Under the pieces are notes generated by a model. That model searched no databases, was not told the DNA's origin, and saw nothing but the letters and a program-made list of their open reading frames with translations. A stretch of DNA of 64,000 bases, taken from assembly GCA_036245525.1 (NCBI GenBank), contig BTPG01000004.1, positions 51,260,758 to 51,324,757 of the forward strand, read 5' to 3'. The DNA comes from Semisulcospira habei (lineage: Eukaryota > Mollusca > Gastropoda > Semisulcospiridae). Position numbers and translations under genes: made by a program. Of this stretch, positions 1 through 11,223 are shown one piece after another (positions within the stretch are counted from its first letter, which is position 1; each line of letters begins with the position of its first letter).

Positions 1-191
1 AATACTGATTCTCATGTCGGTGATACTGAGAATCTCACACGAGTGGTTTTATCCACAAGTATCACCTAAACACCGATGTATGAATCAATTTCTTACTCAT
101 CTTTTTCTTTGCAATAATCTGACCTGAGTTGGTTTTCAGTATACGCCTCACTACAACACAGCACCATCATGTGTTTAACAAAGATTTTGAC
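1..191. other. Intronic or flanking sequence, nothing recognised
   Basis: No exon with the required phase and no clear repeat was seen here. The stretch 447-1158 to the right of the first MITE is likewise anonymous; it contains two short related GC-rich stretches around 790-960 that both include TGAGACATCTG. Confidence 0.4.
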
Positions 192-446
192 TTAACCCTC
201 CTAACTCCATGGCCGCATTTATAAACGTTTGGAGATGTTAATGACTATGCATGTACCAGTTGTAGGAGATGGATTGATCATGATAATTCAAGGGTAGTGC
301 CAGATGAGCATGATGCCTTCAGGCACCAAGCTCATCTGACACTACCCTTGAACTATCATGATCAATTCATCTCCTACAACTGGTACATAGTCATTAGACA
401 GCGCCTCCAAAAGTTTAGAAACGCAGCCATGGAGTTACAGGGTTAA
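192..446. mobile_element. TTAA-flanked palindromic MITE, copy A
   Basis: The copy is bounded by TTAA at 192-195 and 443-446. Inside are the family landmarks: GACTATGCATGTACCAGTTG near the left end, a long inverted repeat around GATCATGATAATTCAAGGG, and the mirror images on the right. The core hairpin has a few mismatches, so it is an older copy than those at 40743 and 57698. TTAA targets are typical of piggyBac-superfamily elements; no coding capacity is present. Confidence 0.8.
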
Positions 447-1158
447 TTCACTTTACCACAATGTGACGTCAATATTTTGGATGCCATACAAATGTTCCTA
501 CATGATGCATAATAGCGCAATACATCAAGACCGAGTCCTAGTCATCACTATAAAATGACAACATTGCAAGTATGCTTTAAATTAAGTCAAGTTTCAGTAT
601 CGCATGTACCCGCACCTTTTTTGTTGACCAGACTTTCTACAAGACAGTTTTGTGCACACGTGGCCATTCATGCACCAGGGCTCTATCACAAACATGTGAT
701 TAACTCAAGTTGTATAACATGTGTGATAGAGCACAAAGAAGGAGGAGTGAGAAAAAAATGTCTGCCCGTCTCCTTTGGCTTTGTTATTGTGGGCCACTGT
801 AAACTGAGACATCTGGGATAATAAGGGATGGGATGATAGGCTAGGCAGGCAGTTCACAACCTGTCTCGCATTCGCCTGGCTGTCGTAAGCTGCTGTAAAG
901 TGAGACATCTGCTGTAACGAGGGTTGGTAGGCTGAGCGGGCAATTCGCTACTGTCTCTCTTGGAATCTTTGGCTATGCATTCATTCAATGAGGACTCTAT
1001 CTACTGTACAAGGCTCATGCGGACCAATACGACATGCATGTGGCACCGTCTAATCTGCTTTATATCTCTAAGCACAGATGGAGAAATTCTCAGTATCCCA
1101 GGTTGGCTGGACTCTGGCTGGCAACTTCTAGTATTTTCTGAACAAAATGAAGACGTAC

Positions 1159-1258
1159 CCTCTGCCTTCAGATTGCTGCTGGGTGACTTTGGTTTGAACA
1201 TGAGGATCAACAGGTAATTTCCATCTGCCCATGTCTTGACAAGCACAGGGTGGTTTGA
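1159..1258 (-). CDS. TMEM87: TMEM87-like exon 7
   Basis: The exon is 100 nt, starts in phase 0 after CCTGTGTTTCAG and ends in phase 1 at GTACGT. It encodes SNHPVLVKTWADGNYLLILM and continues FKPKSPSSNLKAE. The alternating hydrophobic strands with a D-G turn fit the last strands of the lumenal domain that precede the first membrane helix in TMEM87. The following exon is not in the leftmost 1.1 kb and should lie outside the window. Confidence 0.68.
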
Positions 1259-1411
1259 CTGAAACACAGGATCAACACTCAAAGGGTCAACAAACATGTA
1301 CACTGAAATTATTTACTGTCGTAAGGCATTTAGCAAGTTAACCCAATTAGCCCTAACATGCTACAAATGATGACCATGACAGTTAAAGTGTGGTGCCAGA
1401 ATACATACGCC

Positions 1412-1621
1412 TTAACCCTTTTCATTCTGATACACACATTGCTTGAAATAAATCTATGATAGTTCAAGGGTGATGCCAGAACAGCTTGGAGCCTGAGGGG
1501 CCAAGCTATTCTGGCACCACCCTTGAACTAAAATGCTGGATCTATCTTCTAATTTGTTCTGTAACCCTCGTAGGACAATAAACACATTTGTAAAAATCAG
1601 CCTCAGGATGAAATGGGTCAA
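1412..1621. mobile_element. TTAA-flanked palindromic MITE, copy B (AATAGC subfamily)
   Basis: It starts TTAACCCTTTTCATTCTGAT and ends with a mutated TCAA at 1618-1621. The core hairpin contains GATAGTTCAAGGGTGATGCC paired with the mirrored GGCACCACCCTTGAACTA. It belongs to the subfamily with CAGAATAGCTTGG arms. A stray half-core (CACCACTCTTGAAC) lies just to the right at 1640-1653. Confidence 0.75.
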
Positions 1622-1667
1622 AGCACCTAGCCATTGTGGCACCACTCTTGAACATAAGTTGATCAGC

Positions 1668-1884
1668 TTATCCCACCATTCAGCCCTGACGCACTACAGC
1701 AGGAGATGGGTCGACCATGATAATTCAAGGGCAGTGCTAGATAAGCTTGGCGCCTGTCGGCGCCAAGCTAATCTGGCACTGCCCTTGAATTATCATGGTC
1801 GATCCATCTCCTGCAACAGGTGCATAGTCATTAGACGACGCCTCCAACATTTGGGAACTACGTGCGCCGGGCTGAATGCGTTAT
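1668..1884. mobile_element. TTAA-flanked palindromic MITE, copy C
   Basis: Both ends read TTAT instead of TTAA but remain symmetrical: CATTCAGCCCTGACGC on the left is mirrored by GGGCTGAATGCG on the right. The core has long arms (GGTCGACCATGATAATTCAA and mirror) around GCGCCTGTCGGCGC. It lies 47 bp from copy B. Confidence 0.75.
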
Positions 1885-2017
1885 CGGCATTAGCTTATTC
1901 GTGGGCAGTGAGTGTGTGTCTGAACAAACAATGTGAAATGATGTAGTGTACATGCACTGACCTTGTTTGGATTTGCCACTTGCTTCCCGGTGGCCTGCAA
2001 ATGATATAAAACAATGT

Positions 2018-2222
2018 TTAACCCGTATGACCTGAACGGCCGCAAATATCGTGTCACCAAAGATTATGTACAAGCTGCAGGAAACGGAATGACCATGACA
2101 ATTCAAGGGTAGTGTCAGATTGGCTTGGCATCATGAGGCATCAAGCTAATCTGGCACTATCCTTGAATTATCACAATTATCCTCTTGTAGTAGTTGTCGT
2201 AAATCAGGGCTAAATGGGTTAA
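2018..2222. mobile_element. TTAA-flanked palindromic MITE, copy D
   Basis: TTAA at both ends (2018-2021, 2219-2222), terminal sequences TTAACCCGTATG and GGGCTAAATGGGTTAA, and a partly decayed core hairpin around TTGGCATCATGAGGCATCAA. Several arm mismatches mark it as an old copy. Confidence 0.72.
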
Positions 2223-3582
2223 TTGTTGTACAGCAAATGCCTTCCATCTGTTGTAAAACTGTGACACAAGTAAAAAAGAACTGTGATGTTACTGATAATT
2301 TTATCACAAGCCTCAAGAGCACTGTTGCTTTTTACAATAGGCCGCTTGCGAGTTCCTGAGCAGCACGAGAACACTCGCTAGATTATACACGTTTGAGCCA
2401 AGACTAGACTTGGCGAGCCACGAAATGTAGGTGTTACACTTAGCCGATACTGTTTTGCTGTACTATGCAGCAAAATTTAAGCTGAGGCTGACAAAAGACT
2501 GTGGACGATTGCTTCCTGGTCATACAGTTGTTACAATATAACCTTTTTGTTTTTGTGGAAATAATGCTGAGGAAAACAATGTCTCAAAGTACATTAAAAG
2601 TGCATATGGTGATAAAGCCAGACACGGCGGCTGTGGAAAATGGTCTGCCATGTTGTTTCAATAGCTAGTATAATTATTCAACTTTGTTATACCACAGTAG
2701 ATGTACCACAGTAGATGCATATTATTCATGTAAACTCTGCTAATAAGTAATATTGTGCGATTTCATGAAATCTCTGTAACTTCAGTAGCTGAACTGGCCC
2801 TTCGTCTGTCTTGTACTGTGTTTGTCTTAAATGGCGTAAATCCGTGCCTGTTACGTGAGTGTGCGTGTTGGGTTTCAGTTCACGGCGCTTTAAGTCGATT
2901 TGCCCAAAAATTGAGAATAAGCGCCTATATAATAACGGTATTATTATTATTTTATTTAAAATCATTTGTTTCTGTAGTCTTCCTGCTAGCACTGCCTATA
3001 GTGATGCGCTGTCTTGCCCACAGCCCTTTCTCGTCTCTCGCACTAGTTTGGGGTTAGTTAGTTAGTTAGTTATTTGGGTTTAATGCCGAGCAGGCAACTG
3101 CACTAGTTTGGGGGAACTCGGACCTTGGTATTGGTAACAATAAAATATGACAACCCTATGCGCATGTGTTCCTTCTTTAACATTACAGATTTTTTTCCAA
3201 AACCACTTTTACTTTTGCTGGATAGAATGTATGACAGTTCAATAGTAAACCCTGACTAGTAACGCACCTAATTGTGATGGAGCTGTGACAGAGCTAAACT
3301 AAGAAGGACTGTTTTGGTCACATGATCTCCCACTGTAGCCTAAAATGTTGAATCATGGGTGACAGTGTGAAAAGACAAAATGACTGAAAATGGTCCCCAG
3401 GCTACCCAACGACAGGATACAGACAGTCAGTAATTTATGATACTTTAAGTCAGAATACATGATTAATGAGACACTATGCCTCTTGCATATGGAACAGGCT
3501 GGAAGAATGACCGTGTTGTCTGAACCCAAAAGCTCAAATTCAGCACTAATGTTGAGTGAATGACATAAAGCCCACAAATTAC
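2223..3582. other. TMEM87-like intron 6, mostly anonymous
   Basis: No coding signal was seen. At 3050-3110 there is a short SINE-like 3' tail on the minus strand: repeated GTTA units followed by TTTGGGTTTAATGCCGAGCA. Related tails occur at 49486 and, more distantly, at 46301. The remaining sequence shows no recognisable structure. Confidence 0.45.
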
Positions 3583-3894
3583 CGGCGCAGGTGTTGGATC
3601 CTTTGTGCCTGTCTCGTCTACTGCGCGCCTCTTTCTCACTGCAGGACTGGCCACGTTTTGCTTGCTTGATCCATCAGACTGTGCCGCTGTCTTGCCCTCA
3701 TTTCCTGCCGCTGCATGGTTGTCTGCAGCCGAGTTGCTGGCATCCGGCTGGCTGGCTGCTAGGTTCCCTCCATCTGAGGCAGCAGGTTTGATGTTGCCAG
3801 CTTTGGAGGCATCACCGTCTGCTGCTTGAGGCTGGGGCTCAGCGTCCAAACTACCCTCATTATTTGTGGCTGTGCCGTTACCTTTCGCCTGTGG
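3583..3894 (-). CDS. TMEM87: TMEM87-like exon 6, low-complexity lumenal insert
   Basis: The exon is 312 nt (exactly 104 codons), phase 0 at both ends, with acceptor TTTACAG and donor GTAATT. Its product is dominated by Ala, Asp, Asn, Ser, Gly and Gln, with a basic patch (VRKRRAVDE) near the end. It looks disordered. TMEM87 proteins of other animals do not, to my knowledge, carry so long a disordered block here, so this is probably a lineage-specific expansion. Being phase 0-0 it is a candidate cassette exon. Confidence 0.65.
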
Positions 3895-3918
3895 CTGTAA
3901 ACAGGGAACAAATGTGCG

Positions 3919-4161
3919 TTAACTCATTCAGCCCGACGCATGTACTTCCCAAATTTTGGAGGTGTCATCTAACGACTATGCACCTGTTGCAGGAGATGGA
4001 TAGATCATAATTCAAGGGTAGTGCCAGATTAGCTTGGCGCCGAGCTCATCTGGCACTACCCTTGAATTATCATGACCAATCCATCTTCTACAACAGGTAC
4101 ATAGTTGTTAGGCAACACCTACAAAATTTGAAAAATGGGACCTTGGGGCTAAAAGGGTTAA
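3919..4161. mobile_element. TTAA-flanked palindromic MITE, copy E, beside exon 6
   Basis: It runs from TTAACTCATTCAGCCCGACG to GGGGCTAAAAGGGTTAA. The left terminus TTAACTCATTC matches the end of the piggyBac-like element at 17034. The core loop has lost a few bases (GGCGCCGAGCTC). The copy begins 25 bp upstream of the exon 6 acceptor side, inside the intron between exons 5 and 6. Confidence 0.78.
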
Positions 4162-4301
4162 GCCTGCAGCTATTGATGCTACAATCTGTACTGGTGGCAA
4201 CATGCACAAGAGGGTCAGTCAATCACGCACACACCCCACACAAAGTGACAGTATAGAGAGCTGAACACGCGCACACAAATGATGGAAGCAAAATATTTTA
4301 C

Positions 4302-4352
4302 CCCTTTTTTATGAACAATTGGCATTTTCACAGGCTGCTGAAATGTGTGGTC
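4302..4352 (-). CDS. TMEM87: TMEM87-like exon 5, 51-nt small exon
   Basis: This very short exon (17 codons, DHTFQQPVKMPIVHKKG) lies between a strong acceptor (TTGTTTTTCTTTTCAG) and a GTAAAA donor. Both ends are phase 0, so it could be skipped without changing frame. It is too short to be recognised by similarity; the support is the splice signals and phase match with exons 4 and 6. An unseen exon could exist inside the long intron 4. Confidence 0.55.
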
Positions 4353-4423
4353 CTGAAAAGAAAAACAACAGAATTATCACAATGAAAGTACAGTAGAACC
4401 TTCTATAAGTGGTCACTCCTGTT

Positions 4424-4468
4424 GCCCCCCCCCCCCCCTCCCCCCCCAAAAAAAAAAAAAAAAAAAAA
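4424..4468. repeat. C-run followed by A-run
   Basis: A C-rich run (4425-4446) passes directly into an A-run (4448-4468). The region upstream of exon 5 to about 4960 is otherwise anonymous intron. Confidence 0.7.
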
Positions 4469-4961
4469 AGTAGCTGTAAACAGCAGTAGGCCGTTCACAA
4501 AAAGTTCGATGGAAACGGACCTAGGTACATGTGCTTGTGACACTCAGATAGGAACATATGGATGTGTCAGCACTGTTTACACCTAAACAGAACCTCTGTC
4601 AACCTCCTCACACTTCCGTGAAGGGTGCTATGTGTGCTACATACATGTTTTGTGATGAAAGAAAATAAAAGTGTGCCTGAGCCTGTGAGTGTGACAAAAG
4701 GTCGTTTGTACCAACAGTAACAACCAACAGAAATGTCCAAAGTAACAATCAACTGAGATGTCTTTAAAATAGGCTTATTTTAGGCACTGGTTAGTTTTGA
4801 TGTATCTGGCATGTGGGCATGTGAAATTAATTATTGTGAATGCAGAAACATTTGATTTCCAGCAACGAATAAATATATCTGGCCCTTTCTGAAAATGTTG
4901 GTTTTACAGTGGACATATGGTAATAAAGATGATCACATTAAGCCATTTTTTTTTTTGTTTT

Positions 4962-5110
4962 TTGAGATGAGACGAGATAGAACTTTATTGCTATATGTAA
5001 TAATACATTAGGAAATCGTTGCTGTGCTGCGCAACTTAAAAAGAAGAACACATCAAAATATAATTAAGCTACTCACGTGCACACACACTCACTCACATAC
5101 ACCCGTATGC
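4962..5110 (-). mobile_element. Possible LINE 3' end remnant
   Basis: On the minus strand this reads AATAAAGTTCTATCTCGTCT followed by CATCTC and a T/A-rich stretch, a style of terminus common to invertebrate LINE 3' UTRs. There is no coding remnant. Low confidence. Confidence 0.25.
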
Positions 5111-5717
5111 CTTAGTAACTATTGTGGTCTAAACGTAAAGGCAATAAACACGATTTCACGATGACACAAATCACATAGGACATATCGTAATTTAAAAACA
5201 CGTCACTTGCATCATAGTGATTAGACACGGCTGTGCAGTTAGCCCGATTTCCTACTCTTTAGTTTGGCCAGCCACCTGCTGCTGTGGTATGCGGCAGCCA
5301 CTCCCCACTGTGAACAGGCTATCTAGGTCACTGTCTGGCATCATTACTTATTTTCTTTCAAAAGTAATTAATTGTATAACCTCTTTTCACAGGTGGAAGT
5401 ATGAAGGATATTTTATTCCTTTTGAAATTAAGTTTTCTGTAACAATCAGTGTTGGTTGTTACGGTGGACATAGTCAATTTAAATCACAAAACACAGTTCT
5501 GTGTGTGATTACCACATTTTACCAAACAAGTTCTTCAGTCATCTGTATTTATGTTATCTCATCCAAGGACAATGAAGAACTTTTTCCTGTCACTCAGTAG
5601 AGAAAAATGTTTGTTGTCACACTGGACATACCCATGAAAATCATCTATAGATTGATTAGTCCATTTTGGTGAAAGGAAACTCTGTGAGAAATGTGTTTTA
5701 ATAACAATGTCTTCATA

Positions 5718-8328
5718 CTTACTTACTTACGCCTGTCACCCCTACCTGGGTATAGGCCGTCGACGAGAGACCTCCAGCAACTCCTGTCCTGTGCTTCTCC
5801 TTCGATTCTACTCCAGGTGGTTCCCAGTCTCTTGATGTCTGCTTGGAGGTCTCGACGCCAGGAGTTTCTCGGCCTACCTCTTTTCCTCTTTCCCTGGGGG
5901 TTCCATGACAATGCCTGCCTAGTGATACTGGAAGCTGGCTTTCTCAGACTGTGACCGATCCATCACCATCTTCTTCGCCCAATTTCATTCTCTGCTGTTA
6001 TCTGCTCTGTTCTCTCCCAGAGTCTGACGTTGCTGATCTTCTCTGGCCAGTGGATTTTCAAAATTCTTCTAATGCAACTGTTCATGAAGGTCTGTACTCT
6101 GTTGACTGTGGTTTTTGTCAATCTCCATGTCTCTGCTCCATACAGGAGAACTGCTTTTACATTGGAGTTGAAAATCCGGACTTTGGTGTGTTGTGACAGC
6201 TCTCTGGAACTCCATACTTTTTTCAACTGGAGAAAGGCTGCTCTGGCTTTACCGATTCGTGCTCTGACATCTGCATCAGTGCCGCCTTTTTTGTCTATGA
6301 TGCTCCCGAGATAGGTGAAGGACTCCACCTCCTCCAACGGGGTGCCAGCAAGCAAGACTGGTTCTTCCCTGGTTGCGTTCAGCCTCATTGTCTTTGTTTT
6401 CTGTTTGTGAATGGTGAGGCCCACTTGGGACGAGATGTCAGCAAGCCTCGTGGTCTTGTCCTGCATTTGTTGATGAGTGTGGGACAGTAATGCCAAGTCG
6501 TCTGCAAAATCGAGGTCGTCAAGCTGTGTCCACTGTATTCCACTTCGTCTGTGCTCTGTGGTCATCTTCATGACCCAGTCTATGGCCAGTAGGAAGAGGA
6601 ACGGAGACAGCAGACACCCCTGCCTGACACCAGTTCTGACCTGGAGCTCTCTGGTGAACTGCCCTTCGTGGATCACGCGACATGTCATGCCATCATAGCT
6701 GCTGATCAGGCGGACGAGCTTTGTGGGTACACCGTAGTGTCGTAGGAGTTTCCACAGAGTCTCTCGGTCCACGCTGTCAAATGCTTTCTCATAATCCACA
6801 AAGTTGACGTACAGCGGGGAGCTCCACTCCAGAGACTGTTCCACGATGATGCGGAGAGTGGCGATCTGGTCTGTACATGATCGGTTCTTCCTGAATCCTG
6901 ATTGCTGGTCTCTCAGCTGGGGGTCAACGGAGCTCTTCATTCTTTCTAGGATGATCCTGTTGAAGACCTTTCCTGGTACTGACAGCAAGGTGATTCCTCT
7001 GTAGTTGGAACACTTGCTGAGGTCGCCTTTCTTGGGAAGCTTGATTAGGTACCCCTCCTTCCAGTCAGCCGGCATCACCTCCTCTTCCCAGATCTTTCCA
7101 AACAGTGGGTACAGCATCTCAACTGTTGTCTCTAGGTCTGCTTTCAGAGACTCCGCTGGGATGCCATCTGGCCCTGCTGCTTTGCCATTCTTCAAAAATG
7201 CCACTGCTTTTCTGATCTCTTCCCGGCTGGGTCTGTCACAGCTGATGGGTAGGTCGGTCTCTGCCGGCTGGATGTCGGGGGGGTCGGGTGGGCTAGGTCT
7301 GTTCAGTAACTCTTCAAAATACTCGGCCCATCTGTCGAGTTGGTCTGCTCTGTCTGCAATAGGCTTGCCTTCTTTGTCTTTTACTGGTCTTTCTGTATGG
7401 CCATACTTACCCGACAATCTTCTGGTAATGTCGTAGAGCTGTTTCATGTTGCCGCTGCCTGCTGCCTTTTCTGCCTCTGCTGCCAGGCTTTCTGTGTAGG
7501 CCCTCTTGTCTGCCCGGATACTCCACTTCACCTCGTGGTTGGCTTCCGAGTATTCCCCCTGTGCCCTTACTTTGGCTGCTCTCGTGCGACTGTTGTTGAC
7601 CGCTGCTTTCTTCTGCTTCCTCGCTTCTATCTTCTTCAAGGTCTGTGCCGACAGCCAGTCCTTGTGGTGGTGTTTCCTGAACCCTACAGTGTCTTTGCAG
7701 GTTGAGTTCAGCGCCTCTCTAACTGCCTTCCACTGCTGCTCTGTGGTGACCGCCTCCTCTTCATTTACTAGCTCCTGTAGCGCTTGAAACCGGTTGGACA
7801 GCACCAGTTTGAACTCTTCTCTAACTCCAGTTTCTCTCAGGAGGCCTACATTATAGCGCTGTCTTCTTGTTGTCTCTGTGCGGCTTTTCTTTAGCTTGAG
7901 CTTCATTCTTAAGGTAAGCAGATGGTGGTCTGAGGCGACATCTGCTCCCCTCCTCACTCGAACATCTTGAAGGGATCTTCTGAATTTCTTGCTAATGCAG
8001 ATATGGTCTATTTGGTTCTCTGTTGTATGGTCAGGTGAGACCCAAGTTGCTTTGTGTATTCTTCTGTGTGGGAAGATGCTGCCTCCAATGACAAGTCGGT
8101 TTAGAGCACAAAAGTCTACAAACCTCTCCCCGTTCTCACTCATCTCCGAGCCTAGTCCCTGTCTCCCCATCACCTCTTCGTATCCGGTGTTGTCCTCCCC
8201 TATTTTGGCATTAAAATCGCCCATGACGATGGTGATGTCTCGCTCCGCACATTTGTCCACGGCACTCTGGAGTCGGTCGTAGAACTCTTGTTTCTCTTCC
8301 TCGTCACTGTCATTGGTGGGCGCATAAC
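5718..8328 (-). mobile_element. 5'-truncated RTE-like LINE with 14-bp target duplication
   Basis: A minus-strand LINE ends at the left in CGTAAGTAAGTAAG, a short tandem tail. Its truncated 5' end lies in the middle of the endonuclease domain at 8328. ACAATGTCTTCATA flanks it on both sides (5704-5717 and 8329-8342), a perfect 14-bp duplication that marks target-primed insertion with 5' truncation. It sits in intron 4 of the TMEM87-like gene, outside the Polinton. Confidence 0.85.
5723..8328 (-). pseudogene. LINE endonuclease-reverse transcriptase fragment, 5'-truncated and frameshifted
   Basis: The product keeps the C-terminal half of an apurinic-type endonuclease (GDFNAKIGED and SDHHLL motifs) and a full reverse transcriptase (GVRQGCLLSPFLF, then FADDLALL with the catalytic Asp pair). 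A C-terminal basic segment (GKRKRGRPRNSWRRDL) continues in another frame from about 5911, so there is a frameshift at 5911-5963. The first residues read from the apparent ATG at 8341 belong to the target-site duplication, not the element. The domain set and short tandem tail fit the RTE group; the exact clade is not certain. It cannot be active. Confidence 0.85.
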
Positions 8329-8342
8329 ACAATGTCTTCATA

Positions 8343-9774
8343 ACAGATCACAAAAAAGAACTAATTTTCTGTTGGAGTGCGGTTTTCTGGACTAAAAATG
8401 TCAGTTGTTACGCGCACAATGTTTTATCACAGGCCCACCTATGTACAGGGGGGGGGGGGGGGGGGGGGGGGACTGGTCATGTCGCCATGTGCCACTGCCG
8501 TGTTCTCGTCACCATATTATCCTGATGATTAACCTAAGAAAAATGCATTGCACTTCTCTTCTTAGGTGTTAACATTTTTTTCTCTTAACATTTTTTCCAC
8601 AGTGAAGTGGGTGACACGAGATTGTATGGAATCGTTAATATTAGCCATTCATGGTTTGAAGCCGGTGCATAAAAACTGGACTCAAATCATTCATTTTACT
8701 CACAACCATTTGTTGTATTGCTGCGATTTCTTTACTTATGAGCTGCGGAATTCATAGATCTCCTTAAGAAGCGCATGTTTTGCACACGTCTAAGTCTCCT
8801 AATATTATTTAAACACAAAGATTCACACATTGGCGCCTGTAAGCACTAAATTCTCATGAGCCCTCTGCAGGGGTGCATGAACTGGAATGTCAGTCAAGAC
8901 GGTACACAAACAATGGCACGTACATACACACTCAATTCTTATGAGCTCCTTCAATCTACAGAGTTTCGAGTTTTTGTCCAGTCGGCACCCAGGGTGAAAG
9001 AACAGTCCATTTTTTGACGCCTCAAGTGGAAGATTATGCAACAACACAGTAAACCGACTTGAAAAATAGATGTGGACATAGTCGAATAGAGAGCATGACC
9101 CCTGTTACCGACTGCTCACACAGCTGGCGAGCCGATGGCACGCCCATCATTGATTGCATTATGGCACAATCAGACCTGTTTACCCCCTATTTTAGATTTG
9201 TGTACTCATGGGGAAAAAACTGTACTTCTCCAAAAAAATTGTGTACTAGTGAACACGCTTCCAAAACAAACTTACCAAAATTTTAGGACATGCCATCTTC
9301 TACGTTCCAAGCTCTCCATGTGACCAGATTTACAATTCAGAATCAGAAGATAATGCGAAGCTCAGTACATTTTAGTCACAGTATGCTTCACACCAAGTGT
9401 AACATTTGCACTAAAACTCAGAGGGCAGAGATAGGCTCATTATACCGTGAAAAATCAGCTCAGCACTCAGTTCTGAAACAACTTTACGTTCAGAATGATA
9501 TGCCATGCACTGTACAATCGTTATTGCTATATTCAGACAACAAGAATAGCTTTGCACTATCTTAGAGTCCGAGAAGGCTGACTTCACTGTTCGAGTGATG
9601 GCATCAGTAACTCCAAACTTCAGTGAGGCTAAACATACTACTACTACTACTTTTCATAGACGACTGATCTTGCCTTTAAATTGTTTTACTTTTGAGAATA
9701 TACCTGTCACCCAGATTTCACTAGTATTTGTAAAGCATTCAGATCTGCCAACTATGTCGTATTGAGCTGTAGAA
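8343..9774. other. TMEM87-like intron 4 between LINE and Polinton
   Basis: No coding region is supported. A G-run at 8450-8471 and short CTA repeats near 9640 are the only structures seen. Confidence 0.5.
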
Positions 9775-9779
9775 GAACT

Positions 9780-10020
9780 AGAGATACAATATTGGACAGT
9801 TGATGCCCACCCATCCCCTAATCAATTAATTATTCTAATCAACTAGCCATTTAGACAAACCAACGCCACCCCAATACAACCAATGCCTTTATTACCTAGC
9901 CATTTTAGTTCCATTCCGGAAATCATTCAAGCAACGATTTTGATCAGCTGCCAACCCGTGATTATTAAGGCAGATACCCCACCACACCTAAATAATAAAT
10001 GCTGTCATTGACTTCTTTAA
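9780..10020 (+). repeat. Polinton left terminal inverted repeat
   Basis: 241 bp, matching the reverse complement of 33735-33976 over its whole length with scattered differences (by eye about nine in ten bases identical, the outermost 40 bp almost perfect). It starts with AG, as Polinton ends do. Confidence 0.93.
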
Positions 10021-10046
10021 GCAAAATTATTATATTACATTATAAA

Positions 10047-10492
10047 ATGAATCAAGACGAATTTCTACTTTAAACGATATCTGTGCTGTAGAGAACAAAG
10101 ATTTAGACTCTAAAAAACAACGCCTTCTCTCTGTTGTTTCTGGAAAATCAAAAGCTTTTCTTGGTAAACAATACATTACAGAAGACATAGAATCTCTCAC
10201 CGCTGACGAGCTAATCAAACTACATTCAAAATATGAAAATCACATTAGTTCGCTAATGACACGTGATTTGAGTCGATCTCTTGTCTGCCTATACACAAAA
10301 GCTGTGAGTCACTTTCTACCTGTTGATAGTGACAGCCTTTCACATGATCTAGAAAGCAACCCCATAGTTTCAAGTTCAATAGGCAAATTAGCATGCCTTA
10401 TGTTTTACAAGTTTGGGAATTACCTTGCACCTGTGGTAACCTTACTTGTTACTAGTAGTCATATTGATTTTTCTAAAAAAAATTTAAATTAG
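10047..10492 (+). pseudogene. Conserved Polinton protein of unknown role, frameshifted
   Basis: This is the first gene inside the left repeat. Translation from the ATG at 10047 stops after eight codons (TAA at 10071); a second frame then stays open for about 140 residues to 10492. A one-base loss in the T-run around 10068-10071 explains the break. The body is mixed alpha-helical with segments such as KKQRLLSVVSGKSKAFLG and a hydrophobic C-terminal part (KFGNYLAPVVTLLV). Similar small proteins occur near the ends of other Polintons, but I know no assigned function. Confidence 0.6.
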
Positions 10493-10498
10493 AAGAAA

Positions 10499-10947
10499 AT
10501 GGATGAGACCCAGATGACTCCACATCAGAGTCCTGTCTTGGCACAAGTTCAAACGGTGACTAAGGTTAAAAGTCCAGGTCGAATAGAGGCTGGAAAAAGA
10601 TTAGCTGAATATAACAGACAAAAAAAAAATTACAGCTTCAAGCATTAACAGAAAAGGGTCATGTAACTGACACACCATCAACAGCACCGGTGTCACTACC
10701 ATCAGAACCAACACCCTCACACCCCCCAAAAAGTGAGAGACAAACAACCGAGTCTAAACCTGAAACAACAAAATATATAGTTGCTGGATTTGTTGTCGGA
10801 TTTGGTTACGTAGGTTACCAATTATACAAAAAATACAAACCACAGACTCGAACAGTGTCCAAAAAATCAAGCACTCCAAAAACAAAAGAAGAAGTCTCCA
10901 CACTACCAGCAACACCCAAAGCCGTGGACCCATTTTACATGCAGTAA
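10499..10947 (+). pseudogene. Basic protein with one membrane segment, broken in an A-run
   Basis: The N-terminal part contains VKSPGRIEAGKRLAEYNRQK, a basic helix seen in other Polinton products. The frame is lost in a ten-A run at 10620-10629. A second frame then gives a Pro/Thr-rich linker, one likely transmembrane helix (YIVAGFVVGFGYVGYQLY) and a Lys-rich tail ending at 10947. A virion membrane or DNA-binding role would be speculation. The A-run slip could be a sequencing error rather than a true lesion. Confidence 0.6.
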
Positions 10948-10983
10948 ATAAATTTATTATTTAAATTTTTGTGGTATAAGAAA

Positions 10984-11214
10984 ATGAGCGACACAAAGAA
11001 CATAATGAACCTTGTCTATCACTCTTCCGTAATAAGCGGGCTAACTGTTGCTTATTCTATGCTGGGAAAAAGTCTTCTCAAAATGAAATCGGCAGACTTG
11101 AGTAGACTAGATTTCGAAGACAGTGCAAAGCTAATTGTAGTTGTCACAGCGTCAATTGCCACAAAAGACTTTCTCGTCAAGCAAGGAATTATTCCAGAAA
11201 ATGTTTCTAAGTAA
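10984..11214 (+). CDS. Small two-helix membrane protein of the Polinton
   Basis: The 76-residue ORF is intact. I chose ATG 10984 because it follows the A-rich leader (ATAAGAAA) shared by most genes of the element; a TTG-initiated extension is unlikely. Two hydrophobic stretches (SSVISGLTVAYSMLG and LIVVVTASIATKDFLV) suggest a small membrane protein. Function unknown. It is one of the few genes without a lesion. Confidence 0.6.
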   Translation: MSDTKNIMNLVYHSSVISGLTVAYSMLGKSLLKMKSADLSRLDFEDSAKLIVVVTASIATKDFLVKQGIIPENVSK

Positions 11215-11223
11215 ATAAAAAAT

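Noticed and set aside
705..908. Candidate exon 8 of the TMEM87-like gene after the TACAG acceptor near 803
   Set aside because: The phase would fit, but the product soon reaches a stop and lacks the expected membrane helix.
1454..1946. ORFs at 1454-1645 and 1533-1946
   Set aside because: They run through palindromic MITE arms and have no family resemblance.
7005..7436. Plus-strand ORFs opposite the truncated LINE
   Set aside because: Antisense shadows of the reverse-transcriptase frame on the minus strand.
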